Origin: Salsuginibacillus kocurii DSM 18087
GTDB taxonomy: Bacteria > Bacillota > Bacilli > Bacillales > Marinococcaceae
Assembly: GCF_000377705.1 (NCBI RefSeq)
Contig: NZ_KB898626.1
Coordinates: 298,627-362,626, forward strand
Direction of reading: 5' to 3'
Length of the DNA: 64,000 nt
In this document: positions 19,145 through 29,031 of the stretch, piece after piece
How positions within the stretch are numbered: position 1 is the first letter of the stretch
Layout of the letters: the number at the start of each line of letters is the position of its first letter
The notes under the pieces: generated by a model
The model's database searches: none
What the model saw: the letters and a program-made list of their open reading frames with translations, nothing else
Told to the model about the DNA's origin: nothing
Position numbers and translations under genes: made by a program

Positions 19145-19999
19145 TTATTGTTCATCGTCTTGCCCGATTAATTCCAATATTCGTGCAAGGTCATCCTCAG
19201 TAAAAAATTCAATCTCAATTTTTCCTTTTTTCTTGCCTTGTTTAATGGAAACCGAAGTTCCAAAATAAGAGCCCAGTGTTTCTTCTTGATGTTTTACATA
19301 AGGGGAAACATTCTTTTTCTTTTTAGATGTTTCACGTGAAACACGGCCATTCATTTGTTGTACAAGCTCTTCTGCTTGTCTAACATTCAATCCTTTTTTC
19401 TCTATCACTTTTGCTGCTTCTTCAAGTTGTTCTGGCCGTTTTAAGCCAAGCAGAGCGCGTCCGTGTCCCATCGATAATTGTTTGTTTACAATTCTTTTTT
19501 GAATTGATGGTGGCAATTGGATAAGCCGGAGATGATTAGCAATGTGGGGTCGGCTTTTTCCCAGTCTTTTTGCTAACGCCTCTTGCGTCACATTCAACTG
19601 AGTCATCAATCGTTCATAAGCTTCTGCTTCTTCTAATGGATTCAAGTCCTCTCGTTGTAAGTTCTCAATGAGCGCAATTTCCATCATTTTTTCATCAGTT
19701 AAATCTTTAACAACTGCTGGAACTTTTTCAAGTTTTAATTCTTGAGCTGCGCGAAATCTGCGTTCTCCAACTACAATTTCATAGCCTTTGATACTTTTCC
19801 GAACAATAATAGGCTGAAGAATACCATGGGTCTTAACAGAGGACTTTAACTCATTAATAGCTTCTTTTGGAAATGTTTTTCGCGGTTGATAGGGATTTGG
19901 GCGCAGCTCTTTTACTGGAATGTCTTGAACTACGTCTTCCTGCTCTTCCCATCCCTCTGGAAAAAATGCACTTAGACCTTTACCCAAACCTCTAGACAC
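19145..19999 (-). CDS. parB: Chromosome-partition protein ParB (Spo0J)
   Basis: A CTP-dependent parS-binding clamp that loads SMC at the origin and regulates ParA. The 284-residue protein starts [15 protein letters not shown]. It has the ParB/Spo0J N-domain with [11 protein letters not shown] and the CTP-binding GERRFRAAQ box. The helix-turn-helix reads [20 protein letters not shown], and a C-terminal dimerisation domain follows ([11 protein letters not shown]). I chose GTG 19999, nine bases after AAGGAAG; a TTG two codons earlier is too close to that site. It overlaps the parA end by 8 bp. A perfect parS lies inside the gene. Confidence 0.95.
   Translation of the reverse strand: MSRGLGKGLSAFFPEGWEEQEDVVQDIPVKELRPNPYQPRKTFPKEAINELKSSVKTHGILQPIIVRKSIKGYEIVVGERRFRAAQELKLEKVPAVVKDLTDEKMMEIALIENLQREDLNPLEEAEAYERLMTQLNVTQEALAKRLGKSRPHIANHLRLIQLPPSIQKRIVNKQLSMGHGRALLGLKRPEQLEEAAKVIEKKGLNVRQAEELVQQMNGRVSRETSKKKKNVSPYVKHQEETLGSYFGTSVSIKQGKKKGKIEIEFFTEDDLARILELIGQDDEQ
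19328..19343. promoter_or_regulatory. parS site, perfect palindrome
   Basis: TGTTTCACGTGAAACA is the exact 16-bp consensus parS, located inside parB as in B. subtilis. It is the expected nucleation site for ParB and SMC loading. Confidence 0.97.
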
Positions 20000-20753
20000 C
20001 AGCAACCACTTCCTTCGCTAAATTAAGATAAACATCTGCTCCTCTAGAACGAGGATCATATTCGACGATCGGTTTGCCATGACTTGGAGCTTCTCCAAGT
20101 CTTACATTTCGAGGAATGACTGTTTCGTATACTTTATCCTGAAAATACTTTTTCACTTCTTCAATGACTTGCAAGCCTAAATTAGTACGGGCATCAAGCA
20201 TTGTGAGCAATACGCCTTCTATAGCAAGGTTGGTATTTAAATGCTTCTGAACAAGCCGCACCGTATTTAAAAGCTGACTTAACCCTTCGAGAGCGTAATA
20301 TTCACATTGAACAGGAATAATAACGGAGTCAGCTGCTGTTAAAGCATTAATCGTTAAGAGACCGAGTGAAGGCGGACAATCTATAATGATGTAATCATAT
20401 TGATCACTTAATGAGGCAAGTCCTTTTTGCAAACGAACTTCTCTAGATATTGTAGGTACAAGCTCGATTTCTGCCCCTGACAACTGAATAGTAGCTGGAA
20501 GTACATCCAGCCGCTCTACTGAAGAAGGGTGGATCAATTCTGTCGCTGTTGCTTCTTCAACGAGCAAGTTGTACACACAGCGGTCAACATCGCCTTTTTC
20601 TACTCCTGCGCCACTCGTTGCATTCCCTTGAGGATCTATGTCTACAAGTAACACGTGATGGCCGATGCTTGCTAAGCTTGCACTTATATTTACCGATGAG
20701 GTAGTCTTTCCGACACCGCCTTTTTGGTTAGCAATGGCAATTCGTTTTGTCAC
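19992..20753 (-). CDS. parA: Chromosome-partition ATPase ParA (Soj)
   Basis: A 253-residue deviant-Walker ATPase. The P-loop [13 protein letters not shown] has the signature Lys, followed by [12 protein letters not shown] and [15 protein letters not shown]. It binds DNA nonspecifically when ATP-bound, acts with ParB in origin segregation, and in Bacillus regulates DnaA. Translation appears coupled to parB (8-bp overlap). The order parA-parB downstream of noc matches Bacillus. Confidence 0.97.
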   Translation of the reverse strand: MTKRIAIANQKGGVGKTTSSVNISASLASIGHHVLLVDIDPQGNATSGAGVEKGDVDRCVYNLLVEEATATELIHPSSVERLDVLPATIQLSGAEIELVPTISREVRLQKGLASLSDQYDYIIIDCPPSLGLLTINALTAADSVIIPVQCEYYALEGLSQLLNTVRLVQKHLNTNLAIEGVLLTMLDARTNLGLQVIEEVKKYFQDKVYETVIPRNVRLGEAPSHGKPIVEYDPRSRGADVYLNLAKEVVAGV

Positions 20754-21224
20754 CTTTTCACCTTCTTTCTCATAGAAAAACTTGCTTTTGCTTAAGCTCG
20801 AAAAGCATAGCCTTTTCTACTTCTCTTCGCCCCTATAGCTGTTAAACTCGTTAATGGAAGAAAAGTGAGAGACAATTTGTTATTGGTGCTTTGCTCGATA
20901 CAAAGGGCCGAAAAGTTCCCCTTACCCTGGACGCCTCTCTCAAACATTGAAACACCTTTTTTGGTTGTTGACGACAGGTCTTTATGTATCTCTGCAAAAA
21001 TCTTTTGGCATTCTTATCTATTTTATCATGTAACTCAGGAAATTTCGCTGTAGATTTTTAACTGTGCTTCAAATGAGGGAAACATCAGCATTCAACCAAG
21101 CATCTTTTACCCAGGGTGTCGGGGAATATATTTTTGTTTTCATTATTTGGTATGAAAAGAGGTGGGTTAAGACGAAAAAAGAACCTTCGTTCTAGCTTTC
21201 TACCTAAGCTGATTTTTCGCCTAA
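20754..21224. other. Gene-free stretch between noc and parA
   Basis: Around 470 bp with no credible gene or repeat. It should contain the parA promoter (minus strand). The AT-rich segment near 21010-21040 (TGATAAAATAG on the minus strand) is a possible -10 area, but I could not assign it with confidence. Confidence 0.45.
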
Positions 21225-21268
21225 GTAAAAAACTGCCTGATGTATCCAGGATACAAGCAGTGCAGTTT
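21225..21268 (-). terminator. Terminator of noc
   Basis: On the minus strand, AAACTGC...GCAGTTT with inner TGTATCC-t-GGATACA forms a long interrupted stem, followed by TTTTTTAC, immediately at the noc stop codon. Confidence 0.8.
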
Positions 21269-22131
21269 TATCGTTTTGGCACACGGATTTTGAACTCTAT
21301 ATAATCGTCGTGCTCCTCTTCGTTTGTTTCAAGCGACATCCCAGTTTTCTCTACCATATCAAGAGATTGACGAATTGTATTTAAAGCTAAGCGCGTATCT
21401 TTTGCATAAAGCTTGCGTGTTGATTTTTTCTTGGCTGGTTTTTCAGTTAAATCATCTGTAGGCTCTGCTTTTAACTCTATTATCCGTTCTTCTGTCTGTT
21501 TGACGTTTAATTCACCATCAATAATCTCACGAAGAAGCAGCTCCTGTTTGTCTACTTCTTTTAAGCCGAGCATGGCACGGGCATGACGTTCTGAAATACT
21601 TCGGTTCATCAACGCATTTTGCACGGATGTTGGTAAATGAAGCAGCCGCAGTTTATTCGCTACCGTAGACTGTCCTTTTCCCAGACGCTGAGCTAGACTT
21701 TCTTGTGTTAACCCTTGTAATTCAATTAAACGTGCATAAGCGTGAGCTTCCTCAACCGCAGTCAGGCCTTCTCTCTGCAAATTTTCAATTAAAGCTAAAC
21801 TAGCCGTGATCGTATCATTATAATCTTTAATTAAAGCAGGAATTTCTCCCCATTCCAACAACTTTATAGCTCGAAAACGACGCTCGCCAGCAATAATTTC
21901 ATACTCCCCATTACGTTCGCGCACTGTAATAGGCTGCAATAATCCATGCGTACGAATCGATTGTGCCAATTCAGCAATTTTATCTTCTTCAAAGATTTCC
22001 CGAGGTTGAAAAGGGTTTGGTACTACTTGCTCAATAGGAAGGTTCTGGACGTAAGCTTCATCTACCTTCTCTTCTTCTAACTCTTCGCTGCCATCACCGA
22101 GACCAAAGAAACGCTGTAGCGAATGTTTCAC
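21268..22131 (-). CDS. noc: Nucleoid occlusion protein Noc
   Basis: A 287-residue ParB paralog. It starts MKHSLQRFFGLGDG, the amphipathic membrane-targeting helix typical of Noc. It has VVPNPFQPREIF, GERRFRAIKLL (CTP-binding box) and a helix-turn-helix TQESLAQRLGKGQSTVANKL. The QSTVANK recognition segment differs from SRPHIANH of ParB, consistent with binding its own palindrome rather than parS. Noc blocks division over the nucleoid. It lies between rsmG and parA, the conserved place. A near-consensus Noc site occurs at 43279-43292. Confidence 0.94.
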   Translation of the reverse strand: MKHSLQRFFGLGDGSEELEEEKVDEAYVQNLPIEQVVPNPFQPREIFEEDKIAELAQSIRTHGLLQPITVRERNGEYEIIAGERRFRAIKLLEWGEIPALIKDYNDTITASLALIENLQREGLTAVEEAHAYARLIELQGLTQESLAQRLGKGQSTVANKLRLLHLPTSVQNALMNRSISERHARAMLGLKEVDKQELLLREIIDGELNVKQTEERIIELKAEPTDDLTEKPAKKKSTRKLYAKDTRLALNTIRQSLDMVEKTGMSLETNEEEHDDYIEFKIRVPKR

Positions 22132-22288
22132 TGCCTTCCACCACCTTCAAATAGCTACAATAGGAAAGTTTTCGATAAATAAATATAAAAATCCTTCTCC
22201 CACTTACCGGTATATTTTATAAAATTTACGAGTAGAATGACCTGCGTCATATTGTACCACGGCAAGAAAAGATGTCCATATCGAAACG

Positions 22289-23008
22289 TCAGCTTAACGG
22301 CTTTTTGGCAGGAGTGCCAGGCTTTCTAGGATATTTAGCAGGCGTTTTGTGCGATTTTCGGACCCGAAGTATATGACGTTCACTTTTCTCTTCTGGCAAA
22401 AAAGTTTCATACGTTTTCTCAAACGTTCCGCCTAGTTGCATGGCAGCAACCTCTCCTTCTTTCCTCTCCTCTTTACCTTCTGCGCCTTTCATGGCCAAAA
22501 ACATTCCATTTTCTTTTACAAAAGGAAGACATAGCTCTAATAATACCGGCATTCTTGCCACTGCCCGGGAAAGAGCAAGGTCATACTGCTCCCGATGCTC
22601 TTTGACTTTCCCTAATTCTTCTGCCCGGCTATGCAAAGCTCTAAATCCGCTAATACCTAACTTGGAAGCCAGGTGGTCCAGAAAAGTCATACGTTTTTTT
22701 AAAGAGTCAACAATGACAATATCCACATGTGGATAAATAATTTTCAATGGCACACTCGGAAATCCGGCTCCCGCTCCAATATCCACAACCTTGTTTACCT
22801 GCGTAAAATCATAAGCAAATGCAGCCGTGAGGGAGTCATAGAAATGTTTTTCATATACTTCATTTTCCTCGGTAATGCCAGTTAAATTCATTTTTTCATT
22901 CCAGCTTACAAGCGTTTCATAATAAACTTGAAATTGTTCAATTTGGTGGGCAGAAAGTGTGAGATGGTTAGCTTCCACCCATTGTTTAAATGTTTCAGTG
23001 GCTGTCAT
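22289..23008 (-). CDS. rsmG: 16S rRNA (guanine-527-N7) methyltransferase RsmG
   Basis: A 239-residue SAM-dependent enzyme that modifies G527 (E. coli numbering) of 16S rRNA; its loss gives low-level streptomycin resistance in Bacillus. Motif I is KVVDIGAGAGFPSVPLKI (about 74-90). An N-terminal helical region has WNEKMNLTGI, and LSRAVARMPVLLE lies further on. The Lys/Pro-rich tail (KYPRKPGTPAKKPLS) is typical. I chose ATG 23008, preceded by AAAGGGAAG, giving the usual length. A longer frame adds 22 atypical residues. A terminator separates it from mnmG, so it has its own promoter. Confidence 0.95.
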   Translation of the reverse strand: MTATETFKQWVEANHLTLSAHQIEQFQVYYETLVSWNEKMNLTGITEENEVYEKHFYDSLTAAFAYDFTQVNKVVDIGAGAGFPSVPLKIIYPHVDIVIVDSLKKRMTFLDHLASKLGISGFRALHSRAEELGKVKEHREQYDLALSRAVARMPVLLELCLPFVKENGMFLAMKGAEGKEERKEGEVAAMQLGGTFEKTYETFLPEEKSERHILRVRKSHKTPAKYPRKPGTPAKKPLS

Positions 23009-23183
23009 GTAGTATCTTCCCTTTCGGCTTAAAGTCTTTTTTAGGATGGCTTCTAGTAAAAGAGCTAGTGACAATCTGATAATTGCGTTATAACTAAGGT
23101 TTGCTGCTCTGTGATATTCTTAGTTATCAAGGTCTACTCTTGTTTAAACTGAGCCACATCAACAAACTTTTACTTAAGTGTAA

Positions 23184-23219
23184 CAAAAAAAGGCCCGTGC
23201 TTTCTTCTAGCACGGACCT
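23184..23219 (-). terminator. Terminator of mnmE-mnmG
   Basis: On the minus strand, AGGTCCGTGCT / AGCACGGGCCT forms a GC-rich stem with one G-U pair, followed by TTTTTTTG. Confidence 0.88.
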
Positions 23220-23261
23220 CTCATGTCAAAAAAGTCGTAAAGTAGTTACGAACTACGTGTT

Positions 23262-25169
23262 TTATGCGTTCGCTTTTTCAGCTACTTCTTCTGCAGTTGC
23301 TTGACGACCCTGCTCTAAATAGACCAGTAAAATGGAAATATCCGCTGGATTTACTCCAGATACCCGGGAAGCCTGCCCTACAGAGATCGGACGAACTTCT
23401 TCTAGCTTCTGTCGAGCTTCATTGGCTAGTCCTGAGATTTCGCCGTAATCAATCCACTCTGGTATTTTCTTTTCTTCCATCTTTTTCATACGGTCGACTT
23501 GTTCCATTTGCTTGGCAATATAGCCCTCGTATTTCGTTTTGATTTCCACCTGTTCACAGACATCAGGCGGCAACTGGGTTTCAGGAGGCACAATCTCTAT
23601 CACTTCTGCATAGCCAAGTTCCGGCCGCTTTAATAAATGTGCAGCCGAGACCGCTTCTTTCATCGGGGAAGATCCGTTTTGTTCCAAAACCTTCTGTACA
23701 TCTTCGTTCGGTTTGATGATTGTTTTCTCCAAACGCTTTTTCTCCGCTTCAATCGCTGCTTTTTTCCCTTGGAAACGCTCGTAACGTTCCTCAGAAATAA
23801 GGCCGATTTCATAACCCAAATCAGTTAAGCGCAGGTCCGCATTATCGTGGCGCAAGAGCAAACGATATTCCGCCCGGGACGTTAACAAACGGTATGGCTC
23901 ATTGGTACCTTTTGTGACGAGGTCATCAATGAGAACACCAATGTAACCATCAGAACGATTCAGAATAACTCCTTCTTTGTCCTGAGCTTTGCGGGCTGCA
24001 TTGATGCCTGCCATGATTCCTTGTCCCGCTGCTTCCTCGTAGCCGGAAGTGCCATTAATTTGGCCGGCGGTAAACAGGCCGGGCATTTTTTTCGTTTCAA
24101 GTGTCGGCCACAGCTGGGTTGGTACAATTGCATCGTACTCAATCGCATAACCCGGACGCATCATCCGTACATTTTCCAATCCTGGAATAGTTTTTAAAAT
24201 GTCAAATTGAACGTCTTCCGGAAGACTGGTTGAAAGTCCCTGCACGTATACTTCCGACGTATGGCGGCCTTCTGGTTCAAGGAAGATTTGATGGCTCGGC
24301 TTGTCGTGGAAGCGGACGATCTTATCCTCGATCGATGGGCAGTAGCGAGGTCCCGTGCCTTCGACCATGCCGGAATACATCGCGGAACGCTGCAAATTAT
24401 TATTAATTAATTCATGCGTTTTTTCACCAGTGTACGTTAGCCAGCACGGAAGCTGATCAGTGATATATTTAACTGTTTCGTATGAAAAGGCCCGCGGGGT
24501 GTCGTCTCCGGGCTGAATTTCTGTTTTATCATAATCAATCGAATTTCCATTTACGCGTGGAGGGGTTCCGGTTTTGAATCGTACCATCTCAAAACCAAGG
24601 TCCTGCATATGGTAAGACAAGTTAACCGAAGGCTGCATGTTATTTGGCCCGCTGTCATACTTCAAATCTCCCATAATGATACTTCCGCGCAAATAAGTGC
24701 CGGTCGTAACGATCACTGACGGCGCGCGGTAAGAAGCACCGGTGTTGGTGATAACTCCTTTGCATTCACCATCCTCCACGAGCAACTCTTCCACCATTCC
24801 CTGGCGAAGCAGAAGGTTTTCTTCCTCTTCAATCGTTTTTTTCATTTCCTGCTGATATAAGAATTTATCTGCTTGGGCCCGTAGCGCGCGCACAGCCGGA
24901 CCTTTCCCAGTATTTAACATTCTCATTTGAATGTGTGTTTTATCAATGTTTCTCGCCATTTCACCGCCGAGCGCGTCAATTTCCCGCACGACGATGCCTT
25001 TTGCTGGTCCGCCTACCGACGGATTGCAGGGCATGAAGGCAACTGCATCCAAGTTTAGCGTAAGCATCAAGGTTTTTGCTCCCATACGAGCTGAGGCAAG
25101 ACCTGCTTCTACACCAGCATGACCAGCACCAATAACGATCACATCAAAATTTCCACCATCATATGACAT
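23262..25169 (-). CDS. mnmG: tRNA uridine-34 carboxymethylaminomethyl modification protein MnmG (GidA)
   Basis: A 635-residue FAD protein that with MnmE modifies U34 of several tRNAs. The N-terminal Rossmann FAD site is [20 protein letters not shown] (about 9-28), followed by family motifs [27 protein letters not shown], and the C-terminal helical MnmE-binding domain ending with [20 protein letters not shown] chose ATG 25169, seven bases after GGAGG; a longer frame overlaps mnmE. It starts 24 bp after the mnmE stop, so the two form an operon. Confidence 0.97.
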   Translation of the reverse strand: MSYDGGNFDVIVIGAGHAGVEAGLASARMGAKTLMLTLNLDAVAFMPCNPSVGGPAKGIVVREIDALGGEMARNIDKTHIQMRMLNTGKGPAVRALRAQADKFLYQQEMKKTIEEEENLLLRQGMVEELLVEDGECKGVITNTGASYRAPSVIVTTGTYLRGSIIMGDLKYDSGPNNMQPSVNLSYHMQDLGFEMVRFKTGTPPRVNGNSIDYDKTEIQPGDDTPRAFSYETVKYITDQLPCWLTYTGEKTHELINNNLQRSAMYSGMVEGTGPRYCPSIEDKIVRFHDKPSHQIFLEPEGRHTSEVYVQGLSTSLPEDVQFDILKTIPGLENVRMMRPGYAIEYDAIVPTQLWPTLETKKMPGLFTAGQINGTSGYEEAAGQGIMAGINAARKAQDKEGVILNRSDGYIGVLIDDLVTKGTNEPYRLLTSRAEYRLLLRHDNADLRLTDLGYEIGLISEERYERFQGKKAAIEAEKKRLEKTIIKPNEDVQKVLEQNGSSPMKEAVSAAHLLKRPELGYAEVIEIVPPETQLPPDVCEQVEIKTKYEGYIAKQMEQVDRMKKMEEKKIPEWIDYGEISGLANEARQKLEEVRPISVGQASRVSGVNPADISILLVYLEQGRQATAEEVAEKANA

Positions 25170-25192
25170 GTCGCTTTCCTCCTTCAATCTAT

Positions 25193-26569
25193 TTATTTTC
25201 CTAAGCAAAACTGCGAAAACAGTTGGTCAATTAAATGGTCCGGTGCATTTTCTCCCACGATCTCGCCTAAATGTTCCCAGGCCCGCGTAATATCAATCTG
25301 TACCATATCAATAGGCACATCAATCTCCGCTGCCTGCAACGCTTCTTCAATTGCTCCCTGAGCATGGCGTAGCTGCGCGATATGACGGGCATTTGAGACA
25401 TAACTTAAATCGCTCGCTTCTACCCCTTCGGTAAAGAAGAGATGAGAAATCGCTTGCTCGAGTGCATCTACTCCTTCATCCTGCAGAAGCGAAGTATAGA
25501 TGATCGGCCGATCGTTTGCAAGCCGTTTTACCTGCTCCATGTCTACTGACATTTGCAAGTCTGTTTTATTTAACACAATAACAGCATTCATGCCTTCAAT
25601 CGCTTCAAATAAGGCTTCATCTTCTACCGTTAATTCTTCAGCTGCATTAATGACTAAGAGAATTAATTCGGCATCTTTTAATACCTGCCGGGAGCGTTCT
25701 ACACCAATTTTTTCAACGATGTCTTCGGTTTCCCGAATTCCAGCGGTGTCAATAAGCTGAAGCGGCACCCCACGAACGTTCACGTATTCTTCAAGCACAT
25801 CTCGGGTGGTCCCGGGCACATCCGTAACAATCGCTTTGTTTTCGTGTACGAGACTATTCATAAGCGATGATTTCCCGACATTCGGACGCCCGATAATAGC
25901 AGTTTCCAGGCCTTCACGAAGAATTTTACCTTGTTTGGCGGTCTGGAGAAGTTGTTCGATTTCTCCTTTTACGTTCTCTGCTTTTTCCTTTAAGGTCATC
26001 ATCGTCAAATCTTCAGCGTCGTATTCGGGGTAATCGATATTTACTTCCACGTGAGCCACTGTCTCTAAAAGCTCCTGCCGCAAGCGGCGGACTTGGTCAG
26101 CCAAACGGCCTTCTACCTGCTTTAACGCCACGTTCATGGCCCGGTCAGTTTTGGCACGGATCAGGTCCATGACTCCTTCTGCTTGAGAAAGGTCAATGCG
26201 GCCATTTAAAAAGGCACGCTTCGTAAATTCTCCCGGCTCCGCCAAACGCGCCCCTTGATCCAACACGAGCTGGAGGACTCGGTTAACCGAAACTACGCCA
26301 CCGTGGCAATTGATTTCAATTACATCTTCGGTTGTAAATGTGCGAGGAGCGCGCAGCACAGAAACCATCACTTCTTCAATCGGTTCATTATCCTCTGGTT
26401 CAATAAGCTTACCGTAATGAATGGTGTGACTTTCTGCTTCACGCAGCGTGATGCGCCCCCGAAAAATTTTATCTCCAATAGCGAGGGCTTCATCCCCGCT
26501 TATACGAACAATCGCAATCGCCCCTTCTCCTGACGGGGTCGATATAGCAGCAATCGTATCAAATTCCAT
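25193..26569 (-). CDS. mnmE: tRNA modification GTPase MnmE (TrmE/ThdF)
   Basis: A 458-residue potassium-activated GTPase, partner of MnmG. The N-terminal folate-binding domain starts [20 protein letters not shown] and contains NCHGG. A helical domain holds an embedded G domain with G1 [15 protein letters not shown]3 DTAGIRE and G4 NKTD. The C-terminus FCLGK provides the catalytic Cys. The start is ATG 26569, right after AGGAGGTGAGGTT. The frame extends 100 codons upstream only because it runs through hairpin repeats. Its start region is shared with yybS (see findings). Confidence 0.97.
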   Translation of the reverse strand: MEFDTIAAISTPSGEGAIAIVRISGDEALAIGDKIFRGRITLREAESHTIHYGKLIEPEDNEPIEEVMVSVLRAPRTFTTEDVIEINCHGGVVSVNRVLQLVLDQGARLAEPGEFTKRAFLNGRIDLSQAEGVMDLIRAKTDRAMNVALKQVEGRLADQVRRLRQELLETVAHVEVNIDYPEYDAEDLTMMTLKEKAENVKGEIEQLLQTAKQGKILREGLETAIIGRPNVGKSSLMNSLVHENKAIVTDVPGTTRDVLEEYVNVRGVPLQLIDTAGIRETEDIVEKIGVERSRQVLKDAELILLVINAAEELTVEDEALFEAIEGMNAVIVLNKTDLQMSVDMEQVKRLANDRPIIYTSLLQDEGVDALEQAISHLFFTEGVEASDLSYVSNARHIAQLRHAQGAIEEALQAAEIDVPIDMVQIDITRAWEHLGEIVGENAPDHLIDQLFSQFCLGK

Positions 26570-26961
26570 AACCTCACCTCCTAAATAGAAAAGCGCAGGG
26601 CGCCTGAACATTGGCGCAGAGCCCTTCTCTCCCACCGAGGAGGAGGCGTCCACCGCAGTGTGGGAGAAAGGGATCTCAAGCCAATGGTGCCCGGAGCTGG
26701 ACAGAAAAGCGGAGGCGCCTTGCTCAGAGGCGACAAGTTTTTCAGCACCTGCACAGAGGAGCAAGCTCCTCGAAGTCAGGGGCAGAAAAAACCTCGAGCA
26801 TCTAGGCGCCGCAGCTGGACAGAAAAGCGGAGCGGGCTTGATTAGCGAGGCAGAGCTCTTCTCTCCCACCGAGCGGACGCGTCCGCTCGGTGGGAGAAAG
26901 AGATCTCAAGTCGTTAGCCCGCGCAGCTGGACAACGAAAAGCGCAGGGCGCCTCCGTGGCC
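26567..26961. repeat. Tandem hairpin-repeat array abutting mnmE
   Basis: Three full units and a partial. Unit 1 (26588-26700): GAAAAGCGCAGGGCGCC ... GCCAATGGTGCCC, AGCTGGACA. Unit 2 (26702-26820): GAAAAGCGGAGGCGCC ... AGGCGCCGCAGCTGGACA with the CGACAAGTTTTTCAG / CAGAAAAAACCTCGAGC core. Unit 3 (26822-26934): GAAAAGCGGAGCGGGCT ... AGCCCGCGCAGCTGGACA, containing a 36-bp perfect palindrome at 26862-26897. The partial (26938-26961) is cut after GGCGCC. The outer stems differ between units but remain paired. The proximal end runs into the mnmE ribosome-binding site and start. Confidence 0.8.
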
Positions 26962-27362
26962 AAGATTAATATATATCATAAACAGACTGTGATTATTTAC
27001 TTCTTAACTTCCTAACAATATAGAATACCATAAGGGGTTGAAAAGACCAAAGGAAATTTCAGCTATTTTCTTAAATAAAGTGAAAAAATCAGTGCTAAAC
27101 CTTTCCGCCTCTACGGCTTAGATGATTGCGGACATTCTTCAGCCGCCCATGTTCCCGCTGTTGCTGCCTCCCGAATCGACTAGGTTTTGGATTACCAACG
27201 ATTATGAAGACCGTTGTTCCACGTTTTGAAAAAAAGCAGTTTATTTTTAAAGGAGTAGAGGCCAGGTCGTTCGTCCGCGGAAATTGAAAAACTAACGACA
27301 TCTGGTTGCTAAAAAAGCGTTATGGTTGATTCGAAACCCGTCTGCCTCTTTCTATTTACATA
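26962..27362. other. Gene-free stretch upstream of the mnmE repeat array
   Basis: No credible gene. Bases 27095-27180 (minus strand) resemble a diverged copy of a second intergenic repeat type with CAGCGGGAACA, GGCTGAAGA and GAGGCGGAAAG blocks. Related sequence is at 48612-48712 and 61333-61406. The remainder is AT-rich. Confidence 0.4.
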
Positions 27363-27402
27363 GAAAAACCAGCCGGAAGGCAAAAACTCCTTTTCGGCTG
27401 GT
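27363..27402 (-). terminator. Terminator of yidC1-jag
   Basis: On the minus strand, ACCAGCCG ... CGGCTGGT with a roughly 19-nt loop is followed by TTTTTC, about 30 bp after the jag stop. Confidence 0.75.
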
Positions 27403-27433
27403 CCTTTTAAAAAGCTCTTATTATTTTTGCTAT

Positions 27434-28051
27434 CTACTCCGGCTCTATTACAATATGCCGTTTTGGCTCATCTCCATTGGAATACGTGTTGATTCCTTTC
27501 TTGTTTTGCAGAGCCTGATGGATAATTTTCCGATCTCTTGCATTCATCGGTTCAAGTGAAATAGTATGACGTCGGCCAAGAGCCTCTTCTGCCTTGCGAG
27601 CAGCAAGCTGTTCTAAAGCCTGTTTTCGCTTCTTACGGTACCCTTCAGCATCTAATGAAATATAGTAGGATTGATCGCTGGACTGGTTTGCTGCCATATT
27701 GACTAACGTTTCTAAAGCATCTAATGTTTGGCCTCTTTTCCCAATTAGAACACCTAAGTCTGTTCCTTCAACGTGCAGGATAGCCTCTTTGTTTTTTTGT
27801 TCAAAAATAGAGACGGTGGCCTCTACCATTATGTCATTTAATACATCAGTTAAGAATGTCTTAGCAACTTCTATTGGGTGTGGCTCGTAATAGGCGTCGA
27901 TAATTGCTTCTTTTTTGCCAAATCCCAAGAAACCTTTCTTTGCTTCTTGAATCACTGTGTATTTCACTTTATCTCTAGAGATGTGAAGGTCTTTTGCTGC
28001 TTGTTCAAGTGCAAGTTCAACCGTATGAGCAAAAACACGTACACTTTTCAC
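27434..28051 (-). CDS. jag: RNA-binding protein Jag (KhpB/EloR)
   Basis: A 205-residue protein with three parts: the Jag-N domain (1-50, AKDLHISRDKVKYTVIQEAKKGFLGFG), a KH domain (about 78-150) with the LIGKRGQTLDALE loop, and an R3H domain (about 155-205) with MNARDRKIIHQAL. In streptococci the homologue is a PknB-type kinase target that tunes cell elongation; the Bacillus role is less clear. It starts 2 bp after yidC, the conserved pair, and is probably translationally coupled. The Jag-N motif KKGFLGFG is intact. Confidence 0.95.
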   Translation of the reverse strand: MKSVRVFAHTVELALEQAAKDLHISRDKVKYTVIQEAKKGFLGFGKKEAIIDAYYEPHPIEVAKTFLTDVLNDIMVEATVSIFEQKNKEAILHVEGTDLGVLIGKRGQTLDALETLVNMAANQSSDQSYYISLDAEGYRKKRKQALEQLAARKAEEALGRRHTISLEPMNARDRKIIHQALQNKKGINTYSNGDEPKRHIVIEPE

Positions 28052-28053
28052 AA

Positions 28054-28839
28054 TTACTTCGCTCCTCCCGCTTTTGCATCTTCTTTTTTCTGCTTAGAAG
28101 GTCCAGTAATAAAGTACGTTTGTACAATCATAAAGATGTTACCGATTACCCAGTAGAGCGCAAGCGCCGCCGGGAAGAAAAAGGCAAAGACTGTAATCAT
28201 AATCGGCATCATGTAAAGAAGAATTTGCATTTGTGGGTTTGCTTGAACCATCATCATTTTTTGTTGCAAGAACGTAGTGATTCCAGCAATAAGCGGTAGA
28301 ATGAAATCTGGCTCACCCAGCGGGAACCACAAGAAATGTTCACCCTGAATAGCTTCCGTTCGCATAATCGCATGGTAAAAAGCGATTAAGATAGGCATTT
28401 GAATCAAAATAGGGAAACAACCAGCGAGCGGATTAACACCGCGTTCCTGGAAGAGAGACATCGTTTCCTGCTGCAGTTTTTGCTGTGTCTTTTGATCTTT
28501 GGCACTATACTTTTCACGTAGCTTCTGCATTTCGGGTTGTATTTCTTGCATAGCTTTGGCACTTTTCGTTTGTTTGATCATAAGCGGCAAAATCAATATA
28601 CGTAAAAGTATCGTAACGAGTACGATTGCTAATCCATAACCTGCGTCATTCCCAAAGAATTCAGCGAAGCTAATAATCAGCCATGATAATGGATAAACAA
28701 AATAAGTAGCCCAAAAGCCATCGACTTCTGTAATACGGTCTCCCGATTCATCTGTAACCGGCGTATTGATATCGAAACAGCCTGTCAATAAAACAGTGAG
28801 GGCTATAAACACCAGTGACAGTAATAGCTTTTTTCTCAC
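28054..28839 (-). CDS. yidC: Membrane protein insertase YidC1 (SpoIIIJ/OxaA)
   Basis: A 261-residue lipoprotein insertase. The signal peptide ends in a lipobox VLLTGC (Cys at about residue 20). Five transmembrane segments follow, the first after [14 protein letters not shown], then [20 protein letters not shown], whose Arg lies in the hydrophilic groove. The charged C1 loop contains [17 protein letters not shown]. It inserts membrane proteins with or without Sec; the B. subtilis counterpart is needed for sigma-G activation in the forespore. I chose GTG 28839, six bases after GGAGGAAAG; the upstream ATG lies before that site. Confidence 0.95.
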   Translation of the reverse strand: MRKKLLLSLVFIALTVLLTGCFDINTPVTDESGDRITEVDGFWATYFVYPLSWLIISFAEFFGNDAGYGLAIVLVTILLRILILPLMIKQTKSAKAMQEIQPEMQKLREKYSAKDQKTQQKLQQETMSLFQERGVNPLAGCFPILIQMPILIAFYHAIMRTEAIQGEHFLWFPLGEPDFILPLIAGITTFLQQKMMMVQANPQMQILLYMMPIMITVFAFFFPAALALYWVIGNIFMIVQTYFITGPSKQKKEDAKAGGAK

Positions 28840-29031
28840 GGTCTTTCCTCCTAGCATCTATTTAGACATTGATCTCCTACCTTTTCATGATAGAAAAACA
28901 TATCCACTACTTTTAACACTCTTTATTTTAGACTTTCGGAATTAAGAAATAAAGTCTAATTCTTTGAGTGAAACAGTGACAAACCGGTGAATGATATAGA
29001 ACACATAAATATGAAAGGAACAGTGCTGCAA

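Noticed and set aside
22560-22575. Partial Noc-site-like CCCGGGAAA in rsmG
   Set aside because: Three mismatches from the consensus, so not distinguishable from chance.
22728-22736. Perfect DnaA box TGTGGATAA inside rsmG, part of a short palindrome
   Set aside because: A nine-base motif is expected about once in a window of this size by chance on both strands. It is isolated and within a coding region.
26570-26869. 100-codon N-terminal extension of mnmE
   Set aside because: It translates the repeat array. The inner ATG gives the standard length and has an ideal ribosome-binding site.
26588-26961. CRISPR-like array from regularly repeated units
   Set aside because: Units are 110-120 bp, each forms its own hairpin, and there are no unique spacers of uniform size and no cas genes.
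27095-27301. 68-codon minus-strand frame upstream of mnmE
   Set aside because: No ribosome-binding site or family similarity, and it overlaps a diverged intergenic repeat.
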